A stretch of DNA of 50,632 nucleotides, from positions 1 to 50,632 of the forward strand of contig DMOI01000038.1 of the NCBI GenBank assembly GCA_003452395.1. Direction: 5' to 3'. The notes under the pieces were generated by a model, which searched no databases, was not told where the DNA came from, and was given only the letters and a program-made list of their open reading frames with translations. Position 1 is the stretch's first letter, and each line of letters begins with the position of its first letter. The position numbers and the translations under genes are program-made. This DNA comes from Clostridiales bacterium. GTDB taxonomy: Bacteria > Bacillota > Clostridia > Lachnospirales > UBA12420. Positions 7,496-14,895 of the stretch are shown piece after piece.

Positions 7496-8077
7496 TTGTC
7501 ATTAGAAGGTACAAAAACAGCAGAAAACTTATTAAAATCGTTTGCAGGGGAATCTCAAGCTAGGATGAGATATGATTATTATTCAAAAGTCGCATTAAAA
7601 GAAGGGTATGTTCAAATATCTAAGATATTTGAAGAAACTGCACTAAACGAGAAAGAGCATGCAAAAAGATTCTTTAAATTTTTAAATGCTGATTTAAAAG
7701 GTCAAACAGTTAATATTACCGCAGCATATCCTGTATTATTAGGGGATACTCTAGAAAACTTAAAAGCGGCAGCTGCAGGTGAAAGTGAAGAATGGAAAGA
7801 GGTATATCCAGAATTTGCAAAAATAGCTGAAGAAGAGGGATTTCACCACATAGCTATGGCATTTAGAAAAATAGCAGAGGTAGAAGCGAGACATGAGCAT
7901 AGATATAACAAATTAGTAGAGAATATAGAGAATGGAAAGGTATTCAAAAGAGAAGAAACACACGAGTGGAAATGTAATAACTGCGGATATATACACAAAG
8001 GAACAGGGGCACCAGAAATATGTCCAGCATGTGAACATCCAAAAGATTTTTTTGAATTATTTGTTGAAAACTATTAA
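7496..8077 (+). CDS. rbr: Rubrerythrin
   Basis: A 193-residue non-haem iron peroxidase that reduces hydrogen peroxide in the cytoplasm of anaerobes, with electrons from a rubredoxin or ferredoxin. Residues 1-140 form the ferritin-like diiron domain (FAGESQARMRYDYYS, then ALNEKEHAKRF, then AEVEARHEHRY). Residues 155-190 form the rubredoxin-like FeS4 domain with CNNCGY and CPAC. I place the start at TTG 7496, giving the family-typical MSLEGTKTAENLL; the AAAGGAGGTGAT site lies just upstream, and the in-frame GTG at 7487 is part of that site. Confidence 0.93.
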   Translation: MSLEGTKTAENLLKSFAGESQARMRYDYYSKVALKEGYVQISKIFEETALNEKEHAKRFFKFLNADLKGQTVNITAAYPVLLGDTLENLKAAAAGESEEWKEVYPEFAKIAEEEGFHHIAMAFRKIAEVEARHEHRYNKLVENIENGKVFKREETHEWKCNNCGYIHKGTGAPEICPACEHPKDFFELFVENY

Positions 8078-8090
8078 TAAAGCAGATGAA

Positions 8091-8119
8091 GACTTGACAA
8101 TTAAAATCAAGTCTTTTTT
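8091..8119 (+). terminator. Terminator of rubrerythrin
   Basis: GACTTGA (8091-8097) pairs with TCAAGTC (8107-8113), followed by six T. Confidence 0.85.
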
Positions 8120-8170
8120 ATGTGTGAAAAAGTGTAAATTATAAGTAAGATAAGAATTTAATATTTTTAG

Positions 8171-8199
8171 TTGTAAAAAATCATTTTAAGTGGTATAGT
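8171..8199 (+). promoter_or_regulatory. Promoter of the membrane-anchored unknown gene
   Basis: TTGTAA (8171-8176), 17-nt spacer, TATAGT (8194-8199). The -35 region begins an A-run as in the promoters at 3121 and 5137. Confidence 0.55.
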
Positions 8200-8265
8200 A
8201 TAATGTATACAAAATAGAATATAATTCGAATGGAGTGAATAATTATAAAAATACGAAAAATAAAC

Positions 8266-9378
8266 ATGTCAAGAATTTGGATAATTATAGTCATGATTAT
8301 TCTTATAGTAATTGCGTACATAATTGAACCAATTAATTCCGTTAAGGTTGATGTATCACAGACTAAAAGTGTAAAACAAGAAAAAAATTATATTGAAAAA
8401 AGCAAGGTCAAGACAAGCAAGATCAAGACAAGTAAAGCGGGCATAAATAAAAAGAGTATAAATAAAACAAGTTTGATAAAAAGTGATGAGATGATTTTAT
8501 ATCGTCCAGACGATAATGAATTGCAGATATATAGCTTACTTTCCGATAATAATATACTAATAACTAAATTTCAAAAGAAAAAGTGGGGAACATGGGATAT
8601 AGGTGGCTGGTATCTATCTGAGGATGGTAAAATCCCATCAAAAGAATATACCCTTATGGCAGGTGGAAGCTCAGATTGGGAATATGCTTTTAGAATAAGA
8701 ACTGAAGCTAGAGGGAAATATTTTTTTACAGGCGGGAGTCATGGAAAGGAATTCATAAGAACTTTTAAATTTTTTAATGCGGATGATGATACAAACATGC
8801 CAATAAAAAATGGTGAAAAAAAGACAGTAAAGAGATTTAAAATACTAGAAGAAACAATTTTATCGACTACATACGAAGATAATACTCCATATGCAAAAGT
8901 AAGACGTGAGTATATAATTTCACCATCAAAAATAGAACTTGATACAGATTTCAAATTTACTCGGGATATATATATGGGTACATCATATGTAAGTATGTTG
9001 CCAATAACTAAAGAATATGGTAGATATGCATGGTTTTTGGGAACTACTAATATAATAAAGACTCCCGAGTATGGGGAGACAATGGCTGATGAAAATATAA
9101 ACAATTATTATGGTAAAACGAAGGCTTTGTCTGTATTGATGTGGGGAGATAAGAATCCCGCATATGTTTTTAAAGTCTCGATTTCTGATGCTAATATGGT
9201 AGATGAATTTCAAAATTCATTAAAGACATTTTATTGGGATATTAATAAAGTGGCAAACAAACTATATTTTTCAAAATACGAAAACTACGAAGATACAAAA
9301 GTAAAAAAGGGAACAGAGTGGAAAAATAACTCAGAGTGGAGTATAAATGTTTTGCCTGAAAATATAAATAAGGATTGA
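8266..9378 (+). CDS. Membrane-anchored extracytoplasmic protein, unknown function
   Basis: I do not recognise this 370-residue protein. One N-terminal hydrophobic helix (about residues 3-20) anchors it. A Lys/Ser/Thr-rich linker with short repeats (KVKTSKIKTSK, then NKKSINKTS) covers about 40-70, and the rest (70-370) is rich in aromatic and beta-type sequence (WGTWDIGGWYL, FFTGGSHGKEF), suggesting a beta-sandwich facing outward, perhaps carbohydrate-binding or lyase-like. ATG 8266 has no close ribosome binding site. The only SD-like sequence, TGGAGTG near 8231-8237, is well placed for an ATT codon at 8242 or ATA at 8245, which would add 7-8 residues; a non-canonical start is therefore possible. 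It has its own promoter. Confidence 0.75.
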   Translation: MSRIWIIIVMIILIVIAYIIEPINSVKVDVSQTKSVKQEKNYIEKSKVKTSKIKTSKAGINKKSINKTSLIKSDEMILYRPDDNELQIYSLLSDNNILITKFQKKKWGTWDIGGWYLSEDGKIPSKEYTLMAGGSSDWEYAFRIRTEARGKYFFTGGSHGKEFIRTFKFFNADDDTNMPIKNGEKKTVKRFKILEETILSTTYEDNTPYAKVRREYIISPSKIELDTDFKFTRDIYMGTSYVSMLPITKEYGRYAWFLGTTNIIKTPEYGETMADENINNYYGKTKALSVLMWGDKNPAYVFKVSISDANMVDEFQNSLKTFYWDINKVANKLYFSKYENYEDTKVKKGTEWKNNSEWSINVLPENINKD

Positions 9379-9425
9379 TTTTTTAAATAAAGTATGTTAT
9401 ATATTATACATAGGGAGGTGTATAT

Positions 9426-9752
9426 ATGGAGTTTCTAGAGGATTTATTTGGAGATTTAGTTGAAGGAAAGAAAAAACACAAAAACAAACATGGTGATAAA
9501 AGTGAAAACCAATATGGTAAGCACGACGATGATGATTTTCATGACAATCGAAATATGGATAAAAGAAAATATGATGTGAGAGAAGAACAAGGTTCGAAAG
9601 TTTGTACGAATTGCTCGGCAAAAATTGTACATGATGCAAAGTTTTGTGGGAGATGTGGAACTAAGGTGAACGAAGCAAGACATTGTACAGATTGTGGCAC
9701 TAAAATGCAAGCAGATGCTTCTTTTTGTCAGAACTGTGGGAAAAAGAATTAA
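9426..9752 (+). CDS. Double zinc-ribbon protein
   Basis: A 108-residue protein. The first half is highly charged (HKNKHGDKSENQ, DDDDFHDNRN). The second half carries two tandem zinc ribbons: CTNC..CGRCG (about residues 60-78) and CTDC..CQNCG (about 88-105). Such DZANK-type ribbons bind structural zinc and mediate protein contacts in many unrelated proteins; no partner is evident here. The GGGAGGTG site is well placed. A weak promoter (TTGATT-N17-TATATA) overlaps the end of the preceding gene. Confidence 0.75.
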   Translation: MEFLEDLFGDLVEGKKKHKNKHGDKSENQYGKHDDDDFHDNRNMDKRKYDVREEQGSKVCTNCSAKIVHDAKFCGRCGTKVNEARHCTDCGTKMQADASFCQNCGKKN

Positions 9753-9763
9753 TTTTTAAGTAA

Positions 9764-9815
9764 ATATACTCCTGTCAAAATATTATATATACTAATATAT
9801 TGACAGGGGTATATT
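9764..9815 (+). terminator. Terminator of the zinc-ribbon gene
   Basis: CCTGTCAA (9771-9778) pairs with TTGACAGG (9800-9807), with further A/T pairs on both sides, and a T-rich tail follows. Confidence 0.7.
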
Positions 9816-9841
9816 TATTGTAAAAAAATGAAGAATAGTAA

Positions 9842-9869
9842 TTGAATAAAATAAAAAATATGATATAAT
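9842..9869 (+). promoter_or_regulatory. Promoter of the pdp-uppP pair
   Basis: TTGAAT (9842-9847), 16-nt spacer, TATAAT (9864-9869), about 50 nt before the start codon. Confidence 0.6.
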
Positions 9870-9918
9870 TGTGTAGTAATTAGCACATAATTTCTAATAA
9901 CTACACGGAGGTTTTACA

Positions 9919-11244
9919 ATGAGGATGTATGATATAATACAAAAAAAGAGAGATGGGTATGAATTAAGTGATGATGAAATAAAATATGTAGTGGATGGAT
10001 ATACAAAAGGTAATATTCCAGATTATCAAATGTCAGCCTTTCTCATGGCTATATATTTTATGAAAATGAATTCAAGCGAGACTACATGTTTGACAATGGC
10101 TATGGCGAGTAGTGGAGACATTCTTGATTTATCTTGTATTGAGGGTGTAAAAGTTGATAAACATAGTAGCGGCGGGGTTGGAGATAAGACTACTTTGATA
10201 GTAGCACCACTAGTTGCTGCCTGTGGATTGCCTGTTGCAAAGATGTCTGGCAGGGGACTAGGGCACACGGGGGGAACTATAGATAAGCTAGAGTCAATTC
10301 CAGGTTTTAATGTGAAGCTTGATTTTGATAAGTTTATAGAAAATGTAAATAAATATAAGATAGCTCTTGTTTCACAAACAGCAAATATGACACCTGCAGA
10401 TAAAAAAATATATGCACTTAGGGATGTAACTGCAACCATAGATAATATTTCACTTATAGCAAGCAGTATAATGGGCAAAAAAATTGCAGCAGGTGCGGAC
10501 GCTATAGTCCTCGATGTAAAGGTAGGAAGCGGAGCATTTATGAAAAATCTTGATGATGCAATTTGTTTAGCAAATGAAATGGTGCAAATAGGTACTAGGT
10601 TAGGGCGTAATACAATAGCAGTACTGTCAGATATGGATCAGCCACTAGGCGTATCCGTGGGTAATACTCTAGAGGTTATTGAGGCTATTGAGACACTGAA
10701 AGGAAAAGGACCAAAGGACCTGGAAAGCTTGTGTATAGAACTCGCGGCATATATGGTTTTTGCTGCTAAAATGAAATCTACAGTTGCAGATGCTCGTAAT
10801 TTAGTTGTTCAAAAGCTTGAAAACGGTGAGGGACTACAAAAACTAAAGGAATTGGTATCAGCCCAAGGTGGGGATGTAAGTTTTGTAGAAAACCCAGAAA
10901 AATTTGAAATTGCAAACATAAAGAAAGAAGTAAGGCTAGATAACATAGGTTATGTACATAAAATGGATACAGAGGCTATAGGTAAGGCCGCAATGATCCT
11001 TGGTGCAGGTCGTGAAACAAAAGATAGTATAATAGACCTTTCAGTAGGACTAATGATACATAAGAAGACAGGGAATCTAATCTTACGAGATGAACTGGTA
11101 GTTACGATATATGGTAATGATGATGAAAAAATAAAGAAGGCTGAGGAAATAATAAAGAATGCTTATACTATAGGTAACGTGGAAAAATATAAAGAAAAAC
11201 TGATAAAAGCCATTGTGACAAAAACTGAAGTGTTAAGGTATTAG
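9919..11244 (+). CDS. pdp: Pyrimidine-nucleoside phosphorylase
   Basis: A 441-residue cytoplasmic enzyme of the thymidine/pyrimidine-nucleoside phosphorylase family. It splits uridine, thymidine or deoxyuridine with phosphate into base and (deoxy)ribose-1-phosphate for salvage. The length is typical. The signature SGRGLGHTGGTIDKLE lies near residues 110-125, preceded by VDKHSSGGVGDKTT (phosphate site). The N-terminal helical domain (MYDIIQKKRDGYELSDDEI) and the C-terminal domain are complete. Start by a CGGAGG site. The uppP gene follows after 24 nt without a terminator, so the two are probably co-transcribed. No deoC, cdd or nucleoside transporter is next to it, which is unusual. Confidence 0.95.
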   Translation: MRMYDIIQKKRDGYELSDDEIKYVVDGYTKGNIPDYQMSAFLMAIYFMKMNSSETTCLTMAMASSGDILDLSCIEGVKVDKHSSGGVGDKTTLIVAPLVAACGLPVAKMSGRGLGHTGGTIDKLESIPGFNVKLDFDKFIENVNKYKIALVSQTANMTPADKKIYALRDVTATIDNISLIASSIMGKKIAAGADAIVLDVKVGSGAFMKNLDDAICLANEMVQIGTRLGRNTIAVLSDMDQPLGVSVGNTLEVIEAIETLKGKGPKDLESLCIELAAYMVFAAKMKSTVADARNLVVQKLENGEGLQKLKELVSAQGGDVSFVENPEKFEIANIKKEVRLDNIGYVHKMDTEAIGKAAMILGAGRETKDSIIDLSVGLMIHKKTGNLILRDELVVTIYGNDDEKIKKAEEIIKNAYTIGNVEKYKEKLIKAIVTKTEVLRY

Positions 11245-11268
11245 ATAATTTTGAAGGAGGAATATTAT

Positions 11269-12084
11269 ATGGATTTAATTATAAAAGCAATTATACTTGG
11301 GATAGTAGAGGGGATTACGGAGTTTTTACCAGTTTCATCTACAGGACATCTTATTTTGTTTGGACATTTTCTAGGATTTAACGAAGGTAGTTTTAAAATA
11401 TTATTTTATGTTGTTATACAACTTGGAGCTATACTTGCGGTAGTTTTTTACTATAGAAAGAGAATATGGGAGTCCCTTAAAAATATAAGAGTAGGACAGT
11501 GGGGGTTTAAGTTGTGGCTTATAATACTTATAGCTTTTATACCTTCTGCTATGCTCGGATTCTTATTTAATGATTACATAGATGAGTATCTTTTTTCACC
11601 ACTTACTGTATCTATAGCCTTAATTGTTGGTGCAATACTGATGATTATAATAGAAAAAAAATTTGCAAATAGAGATTCAGAAGATATAACGGATATAAGT
11701 AAAAGAAAGTCATTGATTATAGGTTTTGCACAGTGTATGGCACTTATCCCAGGGATGTCGAGGTCAGCTTCAACAATAATGGGTGGAATGATAGTCGGTT
11801 TGTCGGTTAAAGTTGCAGCTGAATTCTCATTCTTTCTTGCTATACCTACTATGTTTGCTGCTACGGGATACTCGTTACTAAAAGGATTTGCTGCTATGAG
11901 TACAACAGAGTGGGTTGCACTAGCAGTGGGGTTTATTACATCGTTCATAGTAGCTTTTATAGTTATAGGAAAATTTCTTGAATTCCTTACTAAAAATTCA
12001 CTAAAGGTTTTTGCACATTATAGGTTAGTAGTAGGATTTATAATGCTTATATTAATTGCGTTTGAAGTTGTGAAATTGGTATAG
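11269..12084 (+). CDS. uppP: Undecaprenyl-diphosphatase
   Basis: A 271-residue integral membrane phosphatase (BacA/UppP family) that converts undecaprenyl diphosphate to the monophosphate, recycling the lipid carrier for peptidoglycan and other wall polymers; it also raises bacitracin tolerance. The two active-site motifs are present: EGITEFLPVSSTGHLIL near residues 13-30 and PGMSRSASTIMGGM near 160. Several membrane helices span the rest. I choose ATG 11269, 7-8 nt after GAAGGAGG; an upstream TTG at 11251 overlaps that site. It is the second gene after pdp. Confidence 0.95.
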   Translation: MDLIIKAIILGIVEGITEFLPVSSTGHLILFGHFLGFNEGSFKILFYVVIQLGAILAVVFYYRKRIWESLKNIRVGQWGFKLWLIILIAFIPSAMLGFLFNDYIDEYLFSPLTVSIALIVGAILMIIIEKKFANRDSEDITDISKRKSLIIGFAQCMALIPGMSRSASTIMGGMIVGLSVKVAAEFSFFLAIPTMFAATGYSLLKGFAAMSTTEWVALAVGFITSFIVAFIVIGKFLEFLTKNSLKVFAHYRLVVGFIMLILIAFEVVKLV

Positions 12085-12151
12085 CAAGGAGAAATATTAA
12101 ACAAATGGATAAAAAAGTAAGAAAATTTTATAAAATATAGTAATAAATTTC

Positions 12152-12203
12152 AAAAAACGCATATTATACTCAATTTTTTGGGTAAAAGATGCATTTTTTT
12201 TTA
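12152..12203 (+). terminator. Terminator of pdp-uppP
   Basis: GCAT..TACTC pairs with GGGTA..ATGC with an internal bulge, and nine T follow. Weaker than the neighbouring terminators but correctly placed. Confidence 0.55.
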
Positions 12204-12226
12204 TAAGAAAACCAATACTATAATTG

Positions 12227-12256
12227 GAATAAGTAAGTATTTCTGATAGCATATAT
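12227..12256 (+). promoter_or_regulatory. Possible sigma-G-like promoter of spoVT
   Basis: GAATA (12227-12231), 18-nt spacer, CATATAT (12250-12256). The -35 matches the sigma-G pattern; the -10 matches only in CAT plus A/T content. spoVT is sigma-G dependent in Bacillus subtilis, which motivates the call. Confidence 0.3.
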
Positions 12257-12298
12257 CAAAAATAGAATATTAAAATAAAAATAAATAGGAGGAAAAAT

Positions 12299-12850
12299 AT
12301 GAAAGCAACAGGAATAGTAAGAAGAATAGATGATTTGGGTAGAGTTGTTATTCCAAAAGAAATAAGAAGGACCTTGAAAATCCGTGAGGGAGATCCACTG
12401 GAGATTTTTACGCAAAAAGATGGAGAAATAATCTTCAAAAAATATTCTCCGATTGGAGAACTTGGAAATTTTGCAAAAGAATATGCAGAGGCTCTTTCAC
12501 AAGTTTCTGGACATATTACATGTATAGCTGATAAAGATCAATTAATAGCTGTATCAGGTGGATCAAAGAGGGAACTACTTAAGAAAGAAATAAGTGAACA
12601 ATTAGAAAGAACAATTGATGATAGAACTGTAGTACTTGCAAATAAAAATGATACTCATTATATACCTGTACTTATGAATGAGGGGGACAATAGGTATAAT
12701 TCGCAGCTTATAGTACCAATAATAAGTGAAGGGGATGCTATAGGTGCAGTAATTTTTTTATCAGAAGATAGCAAAACCAAAATGGGTGAAGTAGAAGAAA
12801 AATTAGCACAATCTGCAGCTGGATTCTTAGGAAAACAAATGGAACAGTAA
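12299..12850 (+). CDS. spoVT: Stage V sporulation protein T
   Basis: A 183-residue transcription factor that adjusts forespore (sigma-G) gene expression late in sporulation. Residues 1-50 are the AbrB-type swapped-hairpin DNA-binding domain (MKATGIVRRIDDLGRVVIPK, then RREGD-like LKIREGDPLEIF). Residues 60-180 are a GAF-like domain typical of SpoVT. The length matches the family. It has an AGGAGG site 7 nt before ATG. It lies two intergenic regions upstream of hup; the genes commonly found between them in other Clostridia (a SpoVB-like flippase and mazG) are absent here. Confidence 0.95.
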   Translation: MKATGIVRRIDDLGRVVIPKEIRRTLKIREGDPLEIFTQKDGEIIFKKYSPIGELGNFAKEYAEALSQVSGHITCIADKDQLIAVSGGSKRELLKKEISEQLERTIDDRTVVLANKNDTHYIPVLMNEGDNRYNSQLIVPIISEGDAIGAVIFLSEDSKTKMGEVEEKLAQSAAGFLGKQMEQ

Positions 12851-12961
12851 TAAACTAAGTAGCTAATAATGGCAAAAATAGAAAAAAATGAATAAAACAG
12901 GATGGTTTTTACGAAAAATACAAAAAAACTAAAAAAAAATGAATAAATTAATAATTAATGC

Positions 12962-12990
12962 TTGACAAATCAGCCAAATAAAGGTATAAA
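12962..12990 (+). promoter_or_regulatory. Strong sigma-A promoter of hup
   Basis: A consensus TTGACA (12962-12967), 17-nt spacer, TATAAA (12985-12990), as expected for an abundant protein. Confidence 0.75.
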
Positions 12991-13061
12991 TAGTTAAAGA
13001 TAGTATCCCAACTATCCTGTGTTTAATAAAAGTCAATTTAAATGCAAGGAGGATTTTCCAA

Positions 13062-13337
13062 ATGAACAAATCAGAATTAATTACAGCTATGGCTGAAAAT
13101 TCAGGCTTAACAAAAAAAGTTGCAGAACAAGCTTTAAAATCTTTCCAAGATGTGGTTGCAAAAGAACTTTCTACGGGAAGTAAAATTCAATTAGTAGGTT
13201 TCGGAACTTTCGAAACTAGCTCAAGAACAGCTAGAACAGGAAGAAATCCTCAAACAGGAAAAACTATGCAAATACCTGCGTCTACAGTACCAAAATTTAA
13301 ACCAGGAAAAGCATTAAAAGATTCTGTAAACCAATAA
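13062..13337 (+). CDS. hup: DNA-binding protein HU
   Basis: A 91-residue histone-like protein that bends and compacts the chromosome as a dimer. It has the HU/IHF signature GFGTFETSSRTARTGRNPQT near residues 46-65 and the DNA-contacting arm ending IPASTVPKFKPGKALKD. Complete and typical in length. An AAGGAGG site and a consensus promoter precede it, and a strong terminator follows. It opens the conserved hup-yabO-yabP-yabQ-divIC-spoIIE order of spore formers. Confidence 0.97.
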   Translation: MNKSELITAMAENSGLTKKVAEQALKSFQDVVAKELSTGSKIQLVGFGTFETSSRTARTGRNPQTGKTMQIPASTVPKFKPGKALKDSVNQ

Positions 13338-13338
13338 T

Positions 13339-13373
13339 AAAAAAAATCTGCACTTACGTGTAGATTTTTTTTT
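13339..13373 (+). terminator. Terminator of hup
   Basis: AAATCTGCAC pairs with GTGTAGATTT around a 4-nt loop (TTAC), followed by a long T-run. Confidence 0.9.
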
Positions 13374-13397
13374 ACAAAATAAAAAAGGAGAGAAATT

Positions 13398-13643
13398 ATG
13401 CGGTTAGATAAATATTTAAAGGTTTCACGTATTATAAAAAGAAGAACACTTGCTAAAGATTTTTGTGATGCTAATAGAGTAAAAATAAATGAGAGAGACG
13501 TAAGGGCTAGTTATGAAGTAAAATTAGGAGACATAATTCAAATTAATTTTGGGAATTCGCAACTAAAAGCAGAAATAACGGAAATAAGGGAATATGTACG
13601 AAAAGAAGATTCAAAAGAAATGTATAAGCTTATAACTGAGTAA
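13398..13643 (+). CDS. rqcP: S4-domain ribosome quality-control factor RqcP (YabO)
   Basis: An 81-residue RNA-binding protein consisting of one S4 domain (MRLDKYLKVSRIIKRRTLA, then ANRVKINERDVRASYEVKLGD). In Bacillus subtilis RqcP (formerly YabO) binds the obstructed 50S subunit and supports RqcH in adding C-terminal alanine tails to stalled peptides. Length and gene position, between hup and yabP, are as in other Firmicutes. AAAGGAGAG site. It is closed off by a terminator that begins at its stop codon. Confidence 0.93.
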   Translation: MRLDKYLKVSRIIKRRTLAKDFCDANRVKINERDVRASYEVKLGDIIQINFGNSQLKAEITEIREYVRKEDSKEMYKLITE

Positions 13644-13677
13644 AACTCAATTTCAGGAATGAAATTGAGTTTTTTTA
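13643..13677 (+). terminator. Terminator of rqcP
   Basis: ACTCAATTTCA (13645-13655) pairs perfectly with TGAAATTGAGT (13660-13670), followed by a T-run. Confidence 0.92.
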
Positions 13678-13723
13678 AATAGAATGATAGTAAGTAACTG
13701 ATTTTTAAACCGGAGGTTTTAAT

Positions 13724-14011
13724 ATGGTTATTAATGAAAAAAAGGAATTCGCAGGGAAACATAGTATAAGTATAGAAAACAGACAGAAGTTTTCTGCAAA
13801 TGGTATAGTAGAAGTGATTACTTTTGAGGAGAAAAATATTGTAATAGATACAAAACAAGGTAGACTGATAATAAAAGGTAATAATCTGCATATTGATAAG
13901 TTGAATCTTGAAACATCTGACATAGAACTTGCTGGACAGATTAATAGTTTGAATTATGATTCAAGTAGTGAAAAGAGGAAAAAGGGATTAATTCAAAGCT
14001 TATTTAAGTAG
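13724..14011 (+). CDS. yabP: Sporulation protein YabP
   Basis: A 95-residue protein of the YabP/YqfC family, identified by sequence style (short beta-rich protein with FSANGIVEVITFEEKNIVI and GRLIIKGNNLHIDKLNLETS) and by its place between rqcP and yabQ. In Bacillus it is made in the mother cell under sigma-E and is needed for normal sporulation; its molecular function is unknown. GGAGG site before ATG 13724. yabQ follows after 9 nt, so they form one operon. Confidence 0.93.
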   Translation: MVINEKKEFAGKHSISIENRQKFSANGIVEVITFEEKNIVIDTKQGRLIIKGNNLHIDKLNLETSDIELAGQINSLNYDSSSEKRKKGLIQSLFK

Positions 14012-14020
14012 GGTGATATT

Positions 14021-14446
14021 GTGATATTATCAATTAATTCAGAATTAAATGTGTTTTTACTTGTATTATGTGTAGGTTTTTTTCTTGGGATAATATATGA
14101 TCTTATTAGAATAGTTAGAAGAGTATATAAACACAATATTTTTGCAATAAACATAGAAGATTCTATATTTTGGATAGTAACAATTTTTATACTATTTGAG
14201 TTTTTAAAATATAAGAACTCAGGAGAGTTTAGAGGATTTATTTTAATAGGGTGTATTATAGGAGTAATTTTATATTTTTATTTACTCAGTAATGTTTTAT
14301 CAAAAATGGGAGTTGCATTTTTAAAATATATTGATTGTTTAATACAAAAAGTATTTAAACTATTAAATTTCATAAACTTTTTTTCAAAAATCCCTTTACT
14401 TTCGGAGAAAATAAGGGTATTATATAATAAAAAAATTATGAAATAA
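14021..14446 (+). CDS. yabQ: Spore cortex protein YabQ
   Basis: A 141-residue membrane protein with about four hydrophobic segments (9-28, 47-62, 73-97 and a weaker C-terminal one). YabQ is a mother-cell membrane protein needed for spore cortex formation. The conserved N-terminal block LGIIYDLIRIVRRV supports the name. It starts at GTG 14021 after AGGGTGAT. It is followed at once by divIC, and the yabP-yabQ-divIC run is unbroken. Confidence 0.92.
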   Translation: MILSINSELNVFLLVLCVGFFLGIIYDLIRIVRRVYKHNIFAINIEDSIFWIVTIFILFEFLKYKNSGEFRGFILIGCIIGVILYFYLLSNVLSKMGVAFLKYIDCLIQKVFKLLNFINFFSKIPLLSEKIRVLYNKKIMK

Positions 14447-14457
14447 AGGTGATAGTT

Positions 14458-14730
14458 ATGTATACTAAGAAAAAGCAAATAATATTTATAATGGTAATAA
14501 TAATAGCTGTTATTTTATCGATAAAGCTATATGAAATTAGTGTTGTAAACATACAAATGAATGATAAGATTAATACATATGATAAAGAACTAAAAAAATT
14601 TAAATCTGAACTTAAAGAAACAGTGGATAAAAAAAATTATTATAAATCAGATGAGTATATAGAAAAAATAGCAAGAGAGCAAGAAAATTTAGTAAAGAAA
14701 AATGATATTATTTTTGTCACAGAGAATTAA
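14458..14730 (+). CDS. divIC: Septum formation initiator DivIC/FtsB family
   Basis: A 90-residue bitopic protein: short basic cytoplasmic tail (MYTKKKQ), one membrane helix (about 7-25), and an extracytoplasmic coiled coil (about 30-70, NDKINTYDKELKKFKSEL) ending with the short conserved FtsB/DivIC tail (EYIEKIAREQENLVKK). It acts in the FtsL/DivIB/DivIC complex at the division septum. ATG 14458 is 6 nt after AAAGGTGAT; a GTG at 14449 lies within that site. Last gene before a terminator. Confidence 0.9.
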   Translation: MYTKKKQIIFIMVIIIAVILSIKLYEISVVNIQMNDKINTYDKELKKFKSELKETVDKKNYYKSDEYIEKIAREQENLVKKNDIIFVTEN

Positions 14731-14774
14731 ATAATCACCACGTTTTTACAAATTATGCCAATTTGATTTTATAT

Positions 14775-14803
14775 AATAACATACATATGTATGTTATTTT
14801 TTT
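14775..14803 (+). terminator. Terminator after divIC
   Basis: A perfect 24-bp palindrome: AATAACATACAT (14775-14786) with ATGTATGTTATT (14787-14798), followed by seven T. Confidence 0.85.
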
Positions 14804-14809
14804 GTCTAA
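14801..14809 (+). promoter_or_regulatory. Possible Spo0A box upstream of spoIIE
   Basis: TTTGTCTAA differs at one position from the Spo0A consensus TTTGTCGAA. It overlaps the tail of the preceding terminator and lies about 90 nt before the spoIIE start. spoIIE is Spo0A-activated in Bacillus and clostridia. No matching promoter could be fixed with confidence. Confidence 0.35.
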
Positions 14810-14895
14810 AAGGAAAGTTATCACTCGCATGTTTATCATGTGTTTTCTCCGCATTTTATTGCAGGGAAGAACTAAAACTACAAAGGAGAAAATTT

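Noticed and set aside
10026..10478. Long minus-strand frames inside pdp, uppP, spoIIE and the primase-helicase gene
   Set aside because: They are shadows of strongly supported plus-strand genes and lack ribosome binding sites and recognisable protein character.
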